Of a DNA stretch of 44,567 nt, positions 16,924-26,069 are shown piece after piece. The DNA comes from an uncultured Moraxellaceae bacterium (lineage in GTDB: Bacteria > Pseudomonadota > Gammaproteobacteria > Pseudomonadales > Moraxellaceae). The DNA is taken from positions 1-44,567 of the forward strand of contig CAJXOR010000007.1 in NCBI GenBank assembly GCA_913057715.1, written 5' to 3'. The notes under the pieces were generated by a model that worked only from the letters and a program-made list of their open reading frames with translations, was not told the DNA's origin and made no database searches. Each line of letters opens with the position of its first letter. Positions within the stretch are counted from its first letter, which is position 1. The position numbers were made by a program, and so were the translations under genes.

Positions 16924-17903
16924 TGAACAGCCAACGCTATTTTGAGCAAGGTTTCACCCTGATTGAACTCATGATTTCGATCACACTAGGTCTTTTGATT
17001 ACAGCAGCTGCAGTTCAGATGCTGATCACCAGTTCTAGGTCGTCGACTGCTCAGCAAGCCGGATCAAGCATGATCGGTGATGAGGTGTTTAGTCTCCCAA
17101 TATTAGTTGAAAGTATCCGCTCATCTAACTATGGCGCAAAGGCAAAAGCTAGCCAAACCCAATATGTGATGAACGAGACGACCCCATATGGCGGTATCGT
17201 TTTGAGTACGCTTGGGGCTGCCACTGACCCCGCCACTCAAAACCTTAACGCTATCGTTGCCAGTGCTGCCAATTTTGTGACTAAAGGCGCTCAGCAAACC
17301 AGTAATATTGTGGGTCAAAGAAGTGATCAGCTGACTCTTCAGCGCTTCACAGATACAGACACTATTGACTGTCAGGGAAACAGTGTTCCAGCAAATCGTT
17401 ATATAGTGGAGCGCTACTTTGTGGCTCAAGACACATCCACGAATCGTGCAGGAGAGGTCAGCCCCCTCTCGCTTCGTTGCTCGGCGGGTAGCTATACTGC
17501 TGCTGACAAGACGGTCAATTCGTTTAAATTGCCAGATGGAACAGTAACCAGCTTTACTAACAGCGGCGAGATGCTCATCAGCCGTGTGGACTTGTTTCGG
17601 GTGCTGATCGGGGCTAACACATCTACCACGGTTTCTACTCAGCCCGCTCAAAACCAAACTCGTTTCTATTCGGTCGCTGACTACACCGCTCTTGCCTCTC
17701 CAAGGCCTAAAATCGTGGCTATTAAAGTTGGCATCATCTCTCGCTCTGAAAATCCGGTTAATTCGGGCATCGCCAGTGCTGATCAGGTCTTTAATGTGCT
17801 GGATCTAAGTGGCTTAAAACTTAGCAGTGGAAGTGGCACATCGACCAACTATCAACGAGACGTAATTGAAAAAACTGTGATGGTGCGAAATGCAAGAGGT
17901 TAA
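16923..17903 (+). CDS. pilW: Minor pilin PilW
   Basis: Prepilin with leader MNSQRYFEQG, cleaved after G10, and mature FTLIELMISI with +5 glutamate E15. The long head (about 290 residues) matches PilW/GspJ-type minor pilins, which bind PilX and PilY1 in the tip complex. The open frame can be extended 22 codons upstream inside pilV, but the ATG at 16923, overlapping the pilV TAA, gives the normal short leader peptide. Confidence 0.9.
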   Translation: MNSQRYFEQGFTLIELMISITLGLLITAAAVQMLITSSRSSTAQQAGSSMIGDEVFSLPILVESIRSSNYGAKAKASQTQYVMNETTPYGGIVLSTLGAATDPATQNLNAIVASAANFVTKGAQQTSNIVGQRSDQLTLQRFTDTDTIDCQGNSVPANRYIVERYFVAQDTSTNRAGEVSPLSLRCSAGSYTAADKTVNSFKLPDGTVTSFTNSGEMLISRVDLFRVLIGANTSTTVSTQPAQNQTRFYSVADYTALASPRPKIVAIKVGIISRSENPVNSGIASADQVFNVLDLSGLKLSSGSGTSTNYQRDVIEKTVMVRNARG

Positions 17904-18711
17904 GGTGTCCCGAGGGTCCTATGCACCGCGCAATCAGCGCGGCGCCACTCTGATCTTAGTTTTGCTAATCTTGCTGTGCTTAACCTTGATAGGTGCTTAC
18001 TCGGTAAGACAAAGTGCGACTGATGCATCGCTAACCACCAGCTCACAGATCAATGAGTTAACCTTTCAGACCTCTGAGATGGCACTTGCGAAGATTGAAG
18101 CTGACGCCAGAAACAACAGCAACTCCCTTGAGATCACCAATTTCAGAGGTTACTTGCTTCAGCCTGACAAAACCAATAACCCAATTACTTTTTGCCTAAG
18201 ACCTAAGTCCAGCCGTCTGTTTTCCTATCAGCAAATTACCGAGAGCTTGCTTGGTCAGCCAGGCAGTTTTGTTTCTGGAAAGAATGGCGGGTTTTGCAAT
18301 CCTAACGCTTCAGCAGATTTCTTGACTAGCCGTAACGCCAGCATGACCCAGGTGACAGCGGTCAACACCATACCGGATAAATGTATCAACTTTGCTTGCG
18401 AGCTAGATGGCACTTCGACTAACGATTTAAGTTTGGGCGCCTCTGATTCGAGCATCAACACCAAGTTTATCCAGGTACATTCGGTATCGGTTTTGCCTTC
18501 CTTTGCCGCGACGCTTGGCTCGGCAACAAGTACCACCACCACCGACCTAAGTGGCTGCCTCAGAAACACCAGCATGCTTAGGGCTGGTGCAGACGGTAAA
18601 CCGGAGTACGACTCAACTGGCATGGCAGGCTGCTTGCGAGCACTGAACGTACCACATGACATACACAGCCAAACATACGAATCTTATGTACTGGGATTTG
18701 ATACTTTATGA
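17890..18711 (+). CDS. pilX: Minor pilin PilX
   Basis: The leader ends at G18 and the mature protein begins ATLILVLLILL. The +5 position is leucine in place of glutamate, as is usual for the GspK-like minor pilin PilX. The head carries Cys-containing segments (CLRPKSS, NFACELDG). PilX links PilW/FimU/PilV to PilY1. It overlaps the end of pilW by 14 bases; an alternative GTG at 17905 would shorten the leader by five residues. pilY1 begins 37 bases downstream. Confidence 0.85.
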   Translation: MQEVKVSRGSYAPRNQRGATLILVLLILLCLTLIGAYSVRQSATDASLTTSSQINELTFQTSEMALAKIEADARNNSNSLEITNFRGYLLQPDKTNNPITFCLRPKSSRLFSYQQITESLLGQPGSFVSGKNGGFCNPNASADFLTSRNASMTQVTAVNTIPDKCINFACELDGTSTNDLSLGASDSSINTKFIQVHSVSVLPSFAATLGSATSTTTTDLSGCLRNTSMLRAGADGKPEYDSTGMAGCLRALNVPHDIHSQTYESYVLGFDTL

Positions 18712-18748
18712 AGATGAGCAGGAAGCTTAAACAAGCAGGAGCAATATC

Positions 18749-21700
18749 ATGAATATGCTAATCAATAAGTTCCACCCTAGGTGCTTATCGCGGTTTTTTG
18801 TCCTGCTCATCGCTAGTGTTTTTTGCCTGCAGGCGCAAGCCAGTGATCTTGACATCTACCAAGATGGTGGGGTTGATGACGTGGTAATCACGCTCATGCT
18901 CGATGTGTCAGGGAGTATGAATGATTTTGATTATGGGCCGGGTGATTTCACAACGGCAAATGGAACTGGATATAGCAGTGTAACTCTAAGCGGCATAACG
19001 TTTAGAACCATTGGCCCGCGTTGCGCAAGCACTCCAACTTATAGGCTGCACAATCCTCCAAATTCTACTGTGCCAGGCTATGAAAAATACAAATTTGCTA
19101 TGCCAATCAGTCAATGCCGTGAAAAACCCTACACTCGTCGCATCGACGATCTTAAGATGGCGGTTTGGGATGTGACTGAGTCTCTTGATCCTGCTTTTAT
19201 ATTGGGCTTAGGCGTATACCCGATAAACGAGGACAATGATGGCAATAGTGACAAAACAGGAAAAGCGGGCAAAATCATTGTTGCAGCAAATGCGCTAGAA
19301 GCCAGCGTAGCTGATCCCAGAAACACCAGTTCAGCGATCTCGCAAAGGGATTTGATCAAGCGTGAGGTAAGCAGCCTCAGTGCATTTGACGGTACTCCCG
19401 CCGCTAACGCCTATGCAGAAGCGACTGCCTATATGTTGGGCCGGACAACGACCGATGTAGTGGTTTCTACCAACGTACGAGTGACAGGATACGTTGATCG
19501 CTCGTGCTCGTTTTTCGGAGGCTGTCGTAACGACGTTTATTCATGCAACAGCAATTCAACAAGTACTTTCACCTTAGCTGGTGCTAATTGGCAAAATTGC
19601 TCCAGTGCGACGCGACGTCAAGCTGGTGTGCGTGATGATCAAATCAACTATCAGCTCTTTCCATTTGATCGACAAGCCCAAACAACAGTTAGTTGTGGTT
19701 TCTTTTGTACCGCAGACAGAACCTACTTCGGTCTTCAAGAGCAGGTAACAACAAACGAGTCGTCGCAATACAGTGGCTTTCCTTTGTCTGTGTCAACTAC
19801 AAAAGCTGGTTCCCGCTACAGCTCTCCTGTTATAAACGCTGTGAGCGAATGCGGTGGTAACGGCATATTCTTCCTTACTGATGGTGAGCCTAACGGGTCA
19901 GGCACTGACATCGCGACTTCTTTGATGAAAAATGCCACTGGAACCAACAGTTTTACTTGCTCAAACTCGCAGCTCAGCAATGCGAATACGGGATCGGGCA
20001 ATGCATCTGCTTGGACCTGTATGGGTAGTTTGGCAGTGGACCTCGATAACAGAACCAATGCGCCAGGCACTCGTATCTTCACGGCGACATCAGGATTTGG
20101 CCCCATATTTGACAGTATTGGCGCGGCGATCAACAACAAGCTGAGCGAATTCCCATCTGACTCTCGTATCCCAACCCTGATCGAGGAAGGTAGCTTGACA
20201 CTGGCTGATTGCGATATAGCAGGTGCCAGTGCAGACGCCAAAAACCTATGTAAGTTGGGTATCTTGGGTAAAGGTGGTTTTAGTTTTGGACAGAACAGCA
20301 CCGACGTATCTGCGGCGATTAAGCGCTTTGCCGAAGGTACCAGCGGACCTCAAGAGAAGATCTCAACGGGCACCATGAGTGTTCCAGTTGACTCGCTCAA
20401 CATCGTGCAGTCACAAAACGAGATATACCTGCCAATTCTGGGTATCAATCGTGAAACACCTATTGGGCTTTGGCCGGGTAACCTCAAAAAGTATCAGATC
20501 AAAAACGGGACAATTGTCGCCAAAACTCGCACAGGAACTAGTACGACGACGACTCTGTTCAGTAGCCGAGATGGTGATTTTAAAACCTCTGTTTGGGACT
20601 TTTGGAATACAGACAGTGCCAGCCAACCAGACAATGCTGATCCTGTAGTTGGTGGAGCACGTTCAAAGCTGCTGGCAAATTCGATACCAGCCAATGGACA
20701 AACCCCCGCTACACCACCAAACCGGTTTGCTTGGATCAACAACGGTAGCGCTCTGTCTCGCATCAACGTCATCGGCACCACACCTTCTGGATTTGGCGTC
20801 TTAACTGATGTAGCAAATGAGCGCAAGATTAACCTATTTAATTTCTTAGGCTACCCAGTTCCGCCAGGATTCAACGGAACAACCACAATCAATGATGGAA
20901 CTACTTTAAGCATCGATAACCAGCCAATCGTTCAATCAGCGAGCAACAAAGTCATGGGAGCGGTGCTTCACTCGACTCCTCAGCTGATCACTTACTCAGC
21001 CAGCATAAACACAGACGGAGAAGTCGGTAATCGTAAAGACTTTCTCCTGTTTGGTTCTATGGATGGGGCGCTGCACTTGGTTGATGATGATACCGGTAAA
21101 GAAGTCTTTAACTTTGTTCCAAAAGAGGTGCTCAAGCGTCAAGGCCAAGCATTTATGCCTGGAGGTACTTTCACTCAAAATCAAGGCATCCCTTATGGGG
21201 TAGATGGACCTTGGACCGTCTACTCGGTACTTGCTAATACACTGACTGATATCAGGGCCAAACAAGTGTTGACCTTTGGTGGCCTGCGTATGGGTGGATC
21301 GAACTACTATGGACTTGACCTCACTAGTTACACCAGTCCCAAGCTGGTATACAACGTGGGTTCAACTTATGCGGACAGCATCAATTCAGAAGGTACGCTA
21401 ATCTCTAACGTGGTCAGTGCAGTAACGGTTTCTAACGCTGGCTCGGGTCCCGACTTTAGCGCTATGGGGCAGACTTGGGGTAAACCTTCGGTAGGGTTTG
21501 TGACAGTTGGTGGCAAGAAGACCATGGTTAACTTCCTACCTGGTGGATACGACGTATGTTATGAAAAACCAGAATTTAAGTTAAGTTCTGGATCTACCCT
21601 AAGCCTAATCAGTGGCACAACTTGTGCCAACAAAACCAAAGCGCAGGGTAGTGCTGTGTATATGGTCGGTGTAGGCACCAGTGAGATTGATGCAAGCACG

Positions 21701-22816
21701 GACAACGTGAAAAACATCAATCTGAGCAGCACCAACAAAGGGCGCTTACTGTGGTCAACCGACACTGGATTGCGTCATAGCGTGGTGAGTGAGATTCGTG
21801 TCTTGGACAGAAACAACGATGGTCTTTCAGATCATCTATATTTCTCTGATCTGGGTGGTTCGGTCTATCGAGTTGATATCAACAACGACAAAAACACCAA
21901 CTTCACAGCTAGTGCTCCTGTAAAAATCTTGGATGCAAGTGGTGCTGCAACTGGAAGCGACGGCCCTCCTCGTTTTTATGAGCGGCCGTTAGTGACATTT
22001 GTTCGTTTAGACAACTCTCAACAAGTTGTAGCAACCGTGACGGTTGGGAGTGGCGATAGAAGTTCGCCCTTGTTCGCTGATCGTAGCACTCCTAATCGAC
22101 TCTATACGGTGATTGACAAAGACATACCCCGAGCTGATATGTTCACCTATGACAACCCCGCCACCACAGGGACAAATGAATCCTCCATCTTGGCTAGAAG
22201 TAGTCTGGTGACTAAAGATTTAAAACCAGCTGATTTTGGTGGAACCAGCGCAGCTAACAAACTTCTTGAGCTAAAGTTTAACGTAGCGGATGCGACGGCA
22301 CTAAAAACTGCCATCAATGCCAATGAAGCTCAGGGTTGGTTCTACAAACTTGACATGTTTGAGGGGACGAACGGAGTTAAGGGCTTGAAAGTTTTTAATG
22401 AGCCAGACGCGCTTAACAGGCGTCTCAACATTAACGTCTTTAGTCCAGAAACAGAGCTAGGCATATCAAACTGTGCTGGAGGCGTCAGGGGGTCAAGTAT
22501 GAGGCAATTAATGTGTCTTCCTTATGGTGCCTGTCCTGGACTTGAAACCAGTACTCCATTCCTTCGCTCTGGTAAGGGTATTGTTGACAGCTTCGTGGTC
22601 TCCCTCAACGAAACTGGTGATAGCAGGACTACGATAGGGATACTTGATACTAAGTGCGAAGGAGCTGAGTGTGATCGCTGTCTTGGAGACGCTTGTGCTA
22701 CGGTTTGTACGGGTTCTAGCTGTGGAGGTGGCACTACTGGAGGTGATCCTGGATTCAAAGAGAAGTTGCTGGGTGAGCGCGATCTCAGACCTCTCGACTG
22801 GTTACAGCGCAAATGA
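18749..22816 (+). CDS. pilY1: Type IV pilus tip adhesin/assembly protein PilY1 (ComC-like)
   Basis: PilY1 caps the pilus, acts in adhesion and surface sensing, and regulates extension and retraction. A signal peptide (cleavage after A31, QAQA) is followed by a von Willebrand A-like domain with MIDAS start D52-V-S-G-S56. The C-terminal half (from about residue 740) is a beta-propeller with the LLFGSMDGALHLVDDDTGKE blade and a calcium loop D1020-R-N-N-D-G-L-S-D1028, the EF-hand-like site known from Pseudomonas PilY1. A Cys-rich insert (about residues 245-330) interrupts the vWA domain, and six cysteines fall within residues 1303-1325 close to the C-terminus. The length, 1355 residues, is usual. 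AGGAG lies 8 bases before the ATG. The last codons overlap the next pilin gene (ATGA). Confidence 0.93.
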   Translation: MNMLINKFHPRCLSRFFVLLIASVFCLQAQASDLDIYQDGGVDDVVITLMLDVSGSMNDFDYGPGDFTTANGTGYSSVTLSGITFRTIGPRCASTPTYRLHNPPNSTVPGYEKYKFAMPISQCREKPYTRRIDDLKMAVWDVTESLDPAFILGLGVYPINEDNDGNSDKTGKAGKIIVAANALEASVADPRNTSSAISQRDLIKREVSSLSAFDGTPAANAYAEATAYMLGRTTTDVVVSTNVRVTGYVDRSCSFFGGCRNDVYSCNSNSTSTFTLAGANWQNCSSATRRQAGVRDDQINYQLFPFDRQAQTTVSCGFFCTADRTYFGLQEQVTTNESSQYSGFPLSVSTTKAGSRYSSPVINAVSECGGNGIFFLTDGEPNGSGTDIATSLMKNATGTNSFTCSNSQLSNANTGSGNASAWTCMGSLAVDLDNRTNAPGTRIFTATSGFGPIFDSIGAAINNKLSEFPSDSRIPTLIEEGSLTLADCDIAGASADAKNLCKLGILGKGGFSFGQNSTDVSAAIKRFAEGTSGPQEKISTGTMSVPVDSLNIVQSQNEIYLPILGINRETPIGLWPGNLKKYQIKNGTIVAKTRTGTSTTTTLFSSRDGDFKTSVWDFWNTDSASQPDNADPVVGGARSKLLANSIPANGQTPATPPNRFAWINNGSALSRINVIGTTPSGFGVLTDVANERKINLFNFLGYPVPPGFNGTTTINDGTTLSIDNQPIVQSASNKVMGAVLHSTPQLITYSASINTDGEVGNRKDFLLFGSMDGALHLVDDDTGKEVFNFVPKEVLKRQGQAFMPGGTFTQNQGIPYGVDGPWTVYSVLANTLTDIRAKQVLTFGGLRMGGSNYYGLDLTSYTSPKLVYNVGSTYADSINSEGTLISNVVSAVTVSNAGSGPDFSAMGQTWGKPSVGFVTVGGKKTMVNFLPGGYDVCYEKPEFKLSSGSTLSLISGTTCANKTKAQGSAVYMVGVGTSEIDASTDNVKNINLSSTNKGRLLWSTDTGLRHSVVSEIRVLDRNNDGLSDHLYFSDLGGSVYRVDINNDKNTNFTASAPVKILDASGAATGSDGPPRFYERPLVTFVRLDNSQQVVATVTVGSGDRSSPLFADRSTPNRLYTVIDKDIPRADMFTYDNPATTGTNESSILARSSLVTKDLKPADFGGTSAANKLLELKFNVADATALKTAINANEAQGWFYKLDMFEGTNGVKGLKVFNEPDALNRRLNINVFSPETELGISNCAGGVRGSSMRQLMCLPYGACPGLETSTPFLRSGKGIVDSFVVSLNETGDSRTTIGILDTKCEGAECDRCLGDACATVCTGSSCGGGTTGGDPGFKEKLLGERDLRPLDWLQRK

Positions 22817-23304
22817 AGCAAAACCAGGGCTTCACCTTGATAGAGCTCATGATTACGGTAGTAATTGTGTCGATCTTAGCAGCGATAGCGGTGCCGAGTT
22901 ACCGACAGTACGCAGTCCGCAATGCTGAATCACTCTGCCAGAGTGAGTTACTTAAGGTCAGTACGGAAGCTCGGAATTGGCGTAGCCAACGTCTAAGCTA
23001 CCAAGGGTTCAGTCCTAGGACTGCAGGAGACACATTTGTAGCGTCTTACTGCACTCCTGCCGCTAACTGTAGCTGCCAAGTTAGTCTTTATGATGGTTCG
23101 GATACCACTAAAGACCTGCAAGCAGGCTCTGGGAACTCTTTCGTTTTGAAAGGTGTTCCGGTTGGTAACTTTGTTAATCAAGCCAGTACTTACTTGATCG
23201 ACTCTAAAGGACAGCGCTGTTTTAAAAAAGCCTCTGATACCTTTACCCTGACTCAGGTCAGTGGTTGTCCAGCGACCAATTCCGCTAATTATCGATCTTG
23301 GTGA
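22813..23304 (+). CDS. pilE: Minor pilin PilE (ComE-like)
   Basis: Prepilin with a six-residue leader (MKQNQG) and mature FTLIELMITVVIVSILAAIAVPSY, +5 glutamate E11. The head is about 130 residues with paired cysteines near the end (CFKKAS ... GCPATN), the D-region disulfide of type IVa pilins. Its place after pilY1 matches PilE, and the first of the two PilE-like pilins (ComE/ComF) that Acinetobacter baylyi uses in transformation. The four-base overlap with pilY1 implies coupled translation. Confidence 0.88.
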   Translation: MKQNQGFTLIELMITVVIVSILAAIAVPSYRQYAVRNAESLCQSELLKVSTEARNWRSQRLSYQGFSPRTAGDTFVASYCTPAANCSCQVSLYDGSDTTKDLQAGSGNSFVLKGVPVGNFVNQASTYLIDSKGQRCFKKASDTFTLTQVSGCPATNSANYRSW

Positions 23305-23307
23305 TTT

Positions 23308-23757
23308 ATGAAGATTAGAGGTTTTACTCTCATTGAGCTCATGATCGCTGTAGCGATTGTGGGCATACTCGCTGCTATAGCACTGCCCAGCTACTCGGCC
23401 TATGTGATTCGTACCAATCGCGGAGATGTGCAGTCTGAGCTCAGTCGGTTAGCTGCAGAGATTGAAAGTAAACAGATGGCTTATCGCCGAGTTCAAAATA
23501 TCCCAGTTACTTCGCTTGGGCTTAGTGCTGCTGGCAGTATTAATTACCCAAATAGAAACCCCATATATACCATCAGCTTGACGCCAGTAAATATAGGCAA
23601 TATCGGATCAGAAGCGTGGACGTTGAGTGCTGCGCCCGTTGCAGGCAAAGCAAACGATTCAAACGGTAGTGTGATCATCAACGCCCAAGGTCAAACATGC
23701 TGGATCAAAGGAAGCGCTTGTACCCCAAGTGCATCCACGAGCTGGGATGGTCGTTAA
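23308..23757 (+). CDS. pilE: Second PilE-type minor pilin (ComF-pilin-like)
   Basis: A second, distinct prepilin directly after the first (3 bases apart): leader MKIRG, cleavage after G5, mature FTLIELMIAVAIVGILAAIALPSYSAY with +5 glutamate E10. The head is shorter (149 residues in total) and ends with a likely disulfide pair, CWIKGSAC. It resembles PilE of the tip complex more than a major pilin because of its operon position and short leader. Which of the two fills the PilE bridging role cannot be read from the sequence. Confidence 0.88.
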   Translation: MKIRGFTLIELMIAVAIVGILAAIALPSYSAYVIRTNRGDVQSELSRLAAEIESKQMAYRRVQNIPVTSLGLSAAGSINYPNRNPIYTISLTPVNIGNIGSEAWTLSAAPVAGKANDSNGSVIINAQGQTCWIKGSACTPSASTSWDGR

Positions 23758-23764
23758 CCTTCAC

Positions 23765-23793
23765 TTGCAATATGTTTCAAATAAAAGTAAAAT
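23765..23793 (+). promoter_or_regulatory. Promoter of the rpsP-rimM-trmD-rplS operon
   Basis: TTGCAA (23765-23770), a 17-base spacer and TAAAAT (23788-23793) form a near-consensus sigma-70 promoter. The predicted start near 23800 gives a leader of about 50 bases before rpsP. It lies within the first 40 bases after the last pilin gene. Confidence 0.7.
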
Positions 23794-23807
23794 TTTGATC
23801 CTTTTTT

Positions 23808-23830
23808 GCGAGTCTTAAACCCTCGCTTTT
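23808..23830 (+). promoter_or_regulatory. Leader hairpin before rpsP
   Basis: GCGAG and CTCGC are separated by nine bases and followed by TTTT. The hairpin falls just after the predicted transcription start, so it may be a leader attenuator or stabiliser of the S16 operon; it could equally serve as a weak terminator for the pilin operon. Confidence 0.4.
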
Positions 23831-23848
23831 AAACCAGAGTGGATTGAT

Positions 23849-24097
23849 ATGGTAGTTATTCGTTTGTCTCGCGGCGGCGCAAAAAAACGTCCTTTTTATC
23901 AAATCGTGGTCGCTGATCAGCGCAACCCACGTGACGGTCGTTTCATCGAGCGCATTGGTTTTTACAACCCGCTAGCGAAAAACGACGCAGAGCGTCTGCG
24001 TCTGGACCGTGAAACCTATGAGAGCTGGATCGCTAAGGGCGCTCAGCCTTCAGATCGCGTTGCCAAGATCGCTAAAGTTGCTGTTGAAGCTGCTTAA
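23849..24097 (+). CDS. rpsP: 30S ribosomal protein S16
   Basis: S16 is a small 30S assembly protein that binds 16S rRNA. The sequence of 82 residues is typical throughout: [40 protein letters not shown], and the [17 protein letters not shown] tail. It is the first gene of the conserved rpsP-rimM-trmD-rplS operon. A GAGTGG ribosome-binding region precedes the ATG. Confidence 0.99.
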   Translation: MVVIRLSRGGAKKRPFYQIVVADQRNPRDGRFIERIGFYNPLAKNDAERLRLDRETYESWIAKGAQPSDRVAKIAKVAVEAA

Positions 24098-24119
24098 TTA
24101 GTTATCAGGCCAGATCACT

Positions 24120-24620
24120 GTGATTAAAGTCGGCGAGATTCGATCGGCTCACGGTATCCAAGGCTGGGTAAAGCTGTACTCGTATACCGACCCAAGGCAA
24201 AATCTTTTTGATTATCTGCCTTGGTCGGTTTTTTTGCGTGGTAAGCCCATTGAGTTAACACTTGATGGCTGGCGTGAGCAGGGTAGCGGGATCGTGGTTA
24301 AGTTTGATCAGATCAAAGATCGAAATCAGGCCGAAGCACTACTGGGTGCCCAGATCTTCATTACTGAAGAGCAGATGCCTAAAGCTAAGCAGGGTGAGTA
24401 CTACACCGCTGATTTGATGGGCTTTGAAGTCATCAACCTAGATGACGAAAAGCTGGGTGTGGTATGCGGTTTTTTTGATACCGCAGCCCATACGATCTTA
24501 GAAGTGGGCGAGCAGATCGATTCAAACCCCAAGCACGCCATCCCCTGGCATGACAGCGTAGTCACCAGCATAGACACTGAGCACAAGCGAGTGTCGGTGG
24601 ATTGGCCTGCTGAGCTTTAG
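24120..24620 (+). CDS. rimM: 16S rRNA processing protein RimM
   Basis: RimM binds S19 and the 30S head and is needed for late 16S rRNA maturation. It has the N-terminal RimM beta-barrel (VGEIRSAHGIQGWVKLYSYTD) and the C-terminal PRC-barrel (GEYYTADLMGFEV ... HAIPWHDSVV). The start is a GTG at 24120; the ribosome-binding site is weak. The spacing to trmD is seven bases. Confidence 0.97.
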   Translation: MIKVGEIRSAHGIQGWVKLYSYTDPRQNLFDYLPWSVFLRGKPIELTLDGWREQGSGIVVKFDQIKDRNQAEALLGAQIFITEEQMPKAKQGEYYTADLMGFEVINLDDEKLGVVCGFFDTAAHTILEVGEQIDSNPKHAIPWHDSVVTSIDTEHKRVSVDWPAEL

Positions 24621-24627
24621 TGCGACG

Positions 24628-25374
24628 ATGCACTTTTTTGTCATCACGCTTTTCCCTGAGATGTTCACCGCCTTAAGCGACAGTGGTATTACCCGCAGAG
24701 CTTTTGAGCAGGGGCTGAGCAGCTTAACCCTCATCAATCCTCGTGACTTTGCGCAGGGCAACTACCGCCGAGTTGATGAAAAACTCGCTGGCGGCGGCGC
24801 TGGTATGGTGATGATGGCAGAACCGCTGATTAAAGCGATCGAGCAAGCCAAGTCACAGGCAGCTGTTTTGGGCTGCAAGTCAATTGAAGTGATTTACCTG
24901 TCCCCGCAAGGGCAAACTTTAGATGAGTCAAATGTCTGCAATCTGGGTGATCGCAAGAGTTTGATATTGCTGTGTGGGCGCTATGAGGGCGTGGATCAGC
25001 GTGTGATTGACGCTTTAGTCGACCATGAAATCTCGATTGGTGACTATGTGCTCAGCGGCGGTGAGCTTCCAGCGATGGTGCTTATGGATGCCCTAATCCG
25101 CCGCTTGCCAGGTGCTTTGGGTGATGAGCGCTCAGCGCAAACTGATTCTTTTGTAGACGGACTGCTCGGTTATGCGGTCTACACCAAGCCCGATGAGATC
25201 TTGGGCCAAAGCATACCGGCGGTGCTCAAAAGCGGGGATCACAAAAAGATTGAAAAGTGGCGCTTTTTAGAGCAATATACGCGCACCAAAAACCGCCGGG
25301 CAGATATGCTGGCGAGTTTTAAGCCCAGTAAAGAGCAGCTCAAGTGGATCAGTGATGCGAAGCTGGACACATAA
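24628..25374 (+). CDS. trmD: tRNA (guanine37-N1)-methyltransferase
   Basis: TrmD makes m1G37 in tRNAs that read CNN/CGG-type codons and so prevents +1 frameshifts. The SPOUT trefoil-knot motifs are clear: LCGRYEGVDQRV, the ISIGDYVLSGGELPAM knot, and the catalytic-aspartate region GDERSAQTDSF. The 248-residue length is normal. The start ATG at 24628 lies directly after rimM, without a clear ribosome-binding site, suggesting coupling. Confidence 0.98.
   Translation: MHFFVITLFPEMFTALSDSGITRRAFEQGLSSLTLINPRDFAQGNYRRVDEKLAGGGAGMVMMAEPLIKAIEQAKSQAAVLGCKSIEVIYLSPQGQTLDESNVCNLGDRKSLILLCGRYEGVDQRVIDALVDHEISIGDYVLSGGELPAMVLMDALIRRLPGALGDERSAQTDSFVDGLLGYAVYTKPDEILGQSIPAVLKSGDHKKIEKWRFLEQYTRTKNRRADMLASFKPSKEQLKWISDAKLDT
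24927..24939 (-). repeat. GACATTT motif copy inside trmD
   Basis: The minus strand reads GCAGACATTTGAC; in trmD it encodes Ser-Asn-Val-Cys. Confidence 0.5.
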
Positions 25375-25388
25375 CAGCAGCCTGATTG

Positions 25389-25401
25389 GCTGACATTTAA
25401 C
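25389..25401 (+). repeat. GACATTT motif copy between trmD and rplS
   Basis: Reads GCTGACATTTAAC, in the 100-base trmD-rplS gap. Confidence 0.6.
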
Positions 25402-25474
25402 CTGAGTAGTATGCGCCGCACCTGTTGCACAGCCTCTGTACTCGCGCCTAAAACAGGCATTATTGGAGAGACCC

Positions 25475-25906
25475 ATGAGTAATCAGCATCCGTTAGTACA
25501 GGCAGTCGCCGACGCGCAACTGCGCACCGACATCCCAGCGTTCAGTTCAGGCGATACGATCGTTGTTCAGGTTCGTGTAAAAGAGGGCGACCGCGAGCGT
25601 CTGCAGGCTTTTGAGGGTATCGTGATTGCCAAGCGCAACCGCGGCATCAACTCAGCTTTCACTGTGCGTAAAATCTCAAGCGGCGTGGGCGTTGAGCGTG
25701 TTTTCCAGACTCACTCACCGATCGTTGCTGGTGTTGAAGTGAAACGTCGCGGTGAAGTCAGACGCGCCAAACTTTACTACTTGCGTGAACTCTCTGGTAA
25801 GAAAGCGCGTATTCGTGAGCGTCTTAGTGGTCGCAACGAATCAGCTAAAACCATTGCACCGCCGAAAACTAAGCCGGTACCTGAAGCCAGCGAAACCGCT
25901 GAGTGA
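25475..25906 (+). CDS. rplS: 50S ribosomal protein L19
   Basis: L19 lies at the 30S-50S interface. The core is textbook: [32 protein letters not shown], the [23 protein letters not shown] segment and [10 protein letters not shown]. The true start is the ATG at 25475, preceded by GGAGAG; a TTG four codons upstream is an artefact. After the usual end the protein carries about 25 extra residues rich in Pro, Lys and Glu ([12 protein letters not shown] onward), an unusual tail. It is the last gene of the operon. Confidence 0.98.
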   Translation: MSNQHPLVQAVADAQLRTDIPAFSSGDTIVVQVRVKEGDRERLQAFEGIVIAKRNRGINSAFTVRKISSGVGVERVFQTHSPIVAGVEVKRRGEVRRAKLYYLRELSGKKARIRERLSGRNESAKTIAPPKTKPVPEASETAE

Positions 25907-25909
25907 GAT

Positions 25910-25936
25910 AAAAAACGCGCTTAGCGCGTTTTTTTT
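25910..25936 (+). terminator. Rho-independent terminator of the rpsP-rplS operon
   Basis: An A-run followed by CGCGC, a three-base TTA loop, GCGCG and eight T residues, so the A/T arms also pair. It begins four bases after the rplS stop codon. The flanking A-run makes it active on both strands in principle. Confidence 0.9.
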
Positions 25937-26069
25937 GGCCTACTGGCTGCTGGGTACTACCACTCCTGAACTCAGGGTGGATTAAAGCGAGTAACCTGCT
26001 TATATTAGGTAGGTAATTTTTAGTACAGAACCTACGGGTATTTATTCATCCTAAGCGGGCGCTCACTCA

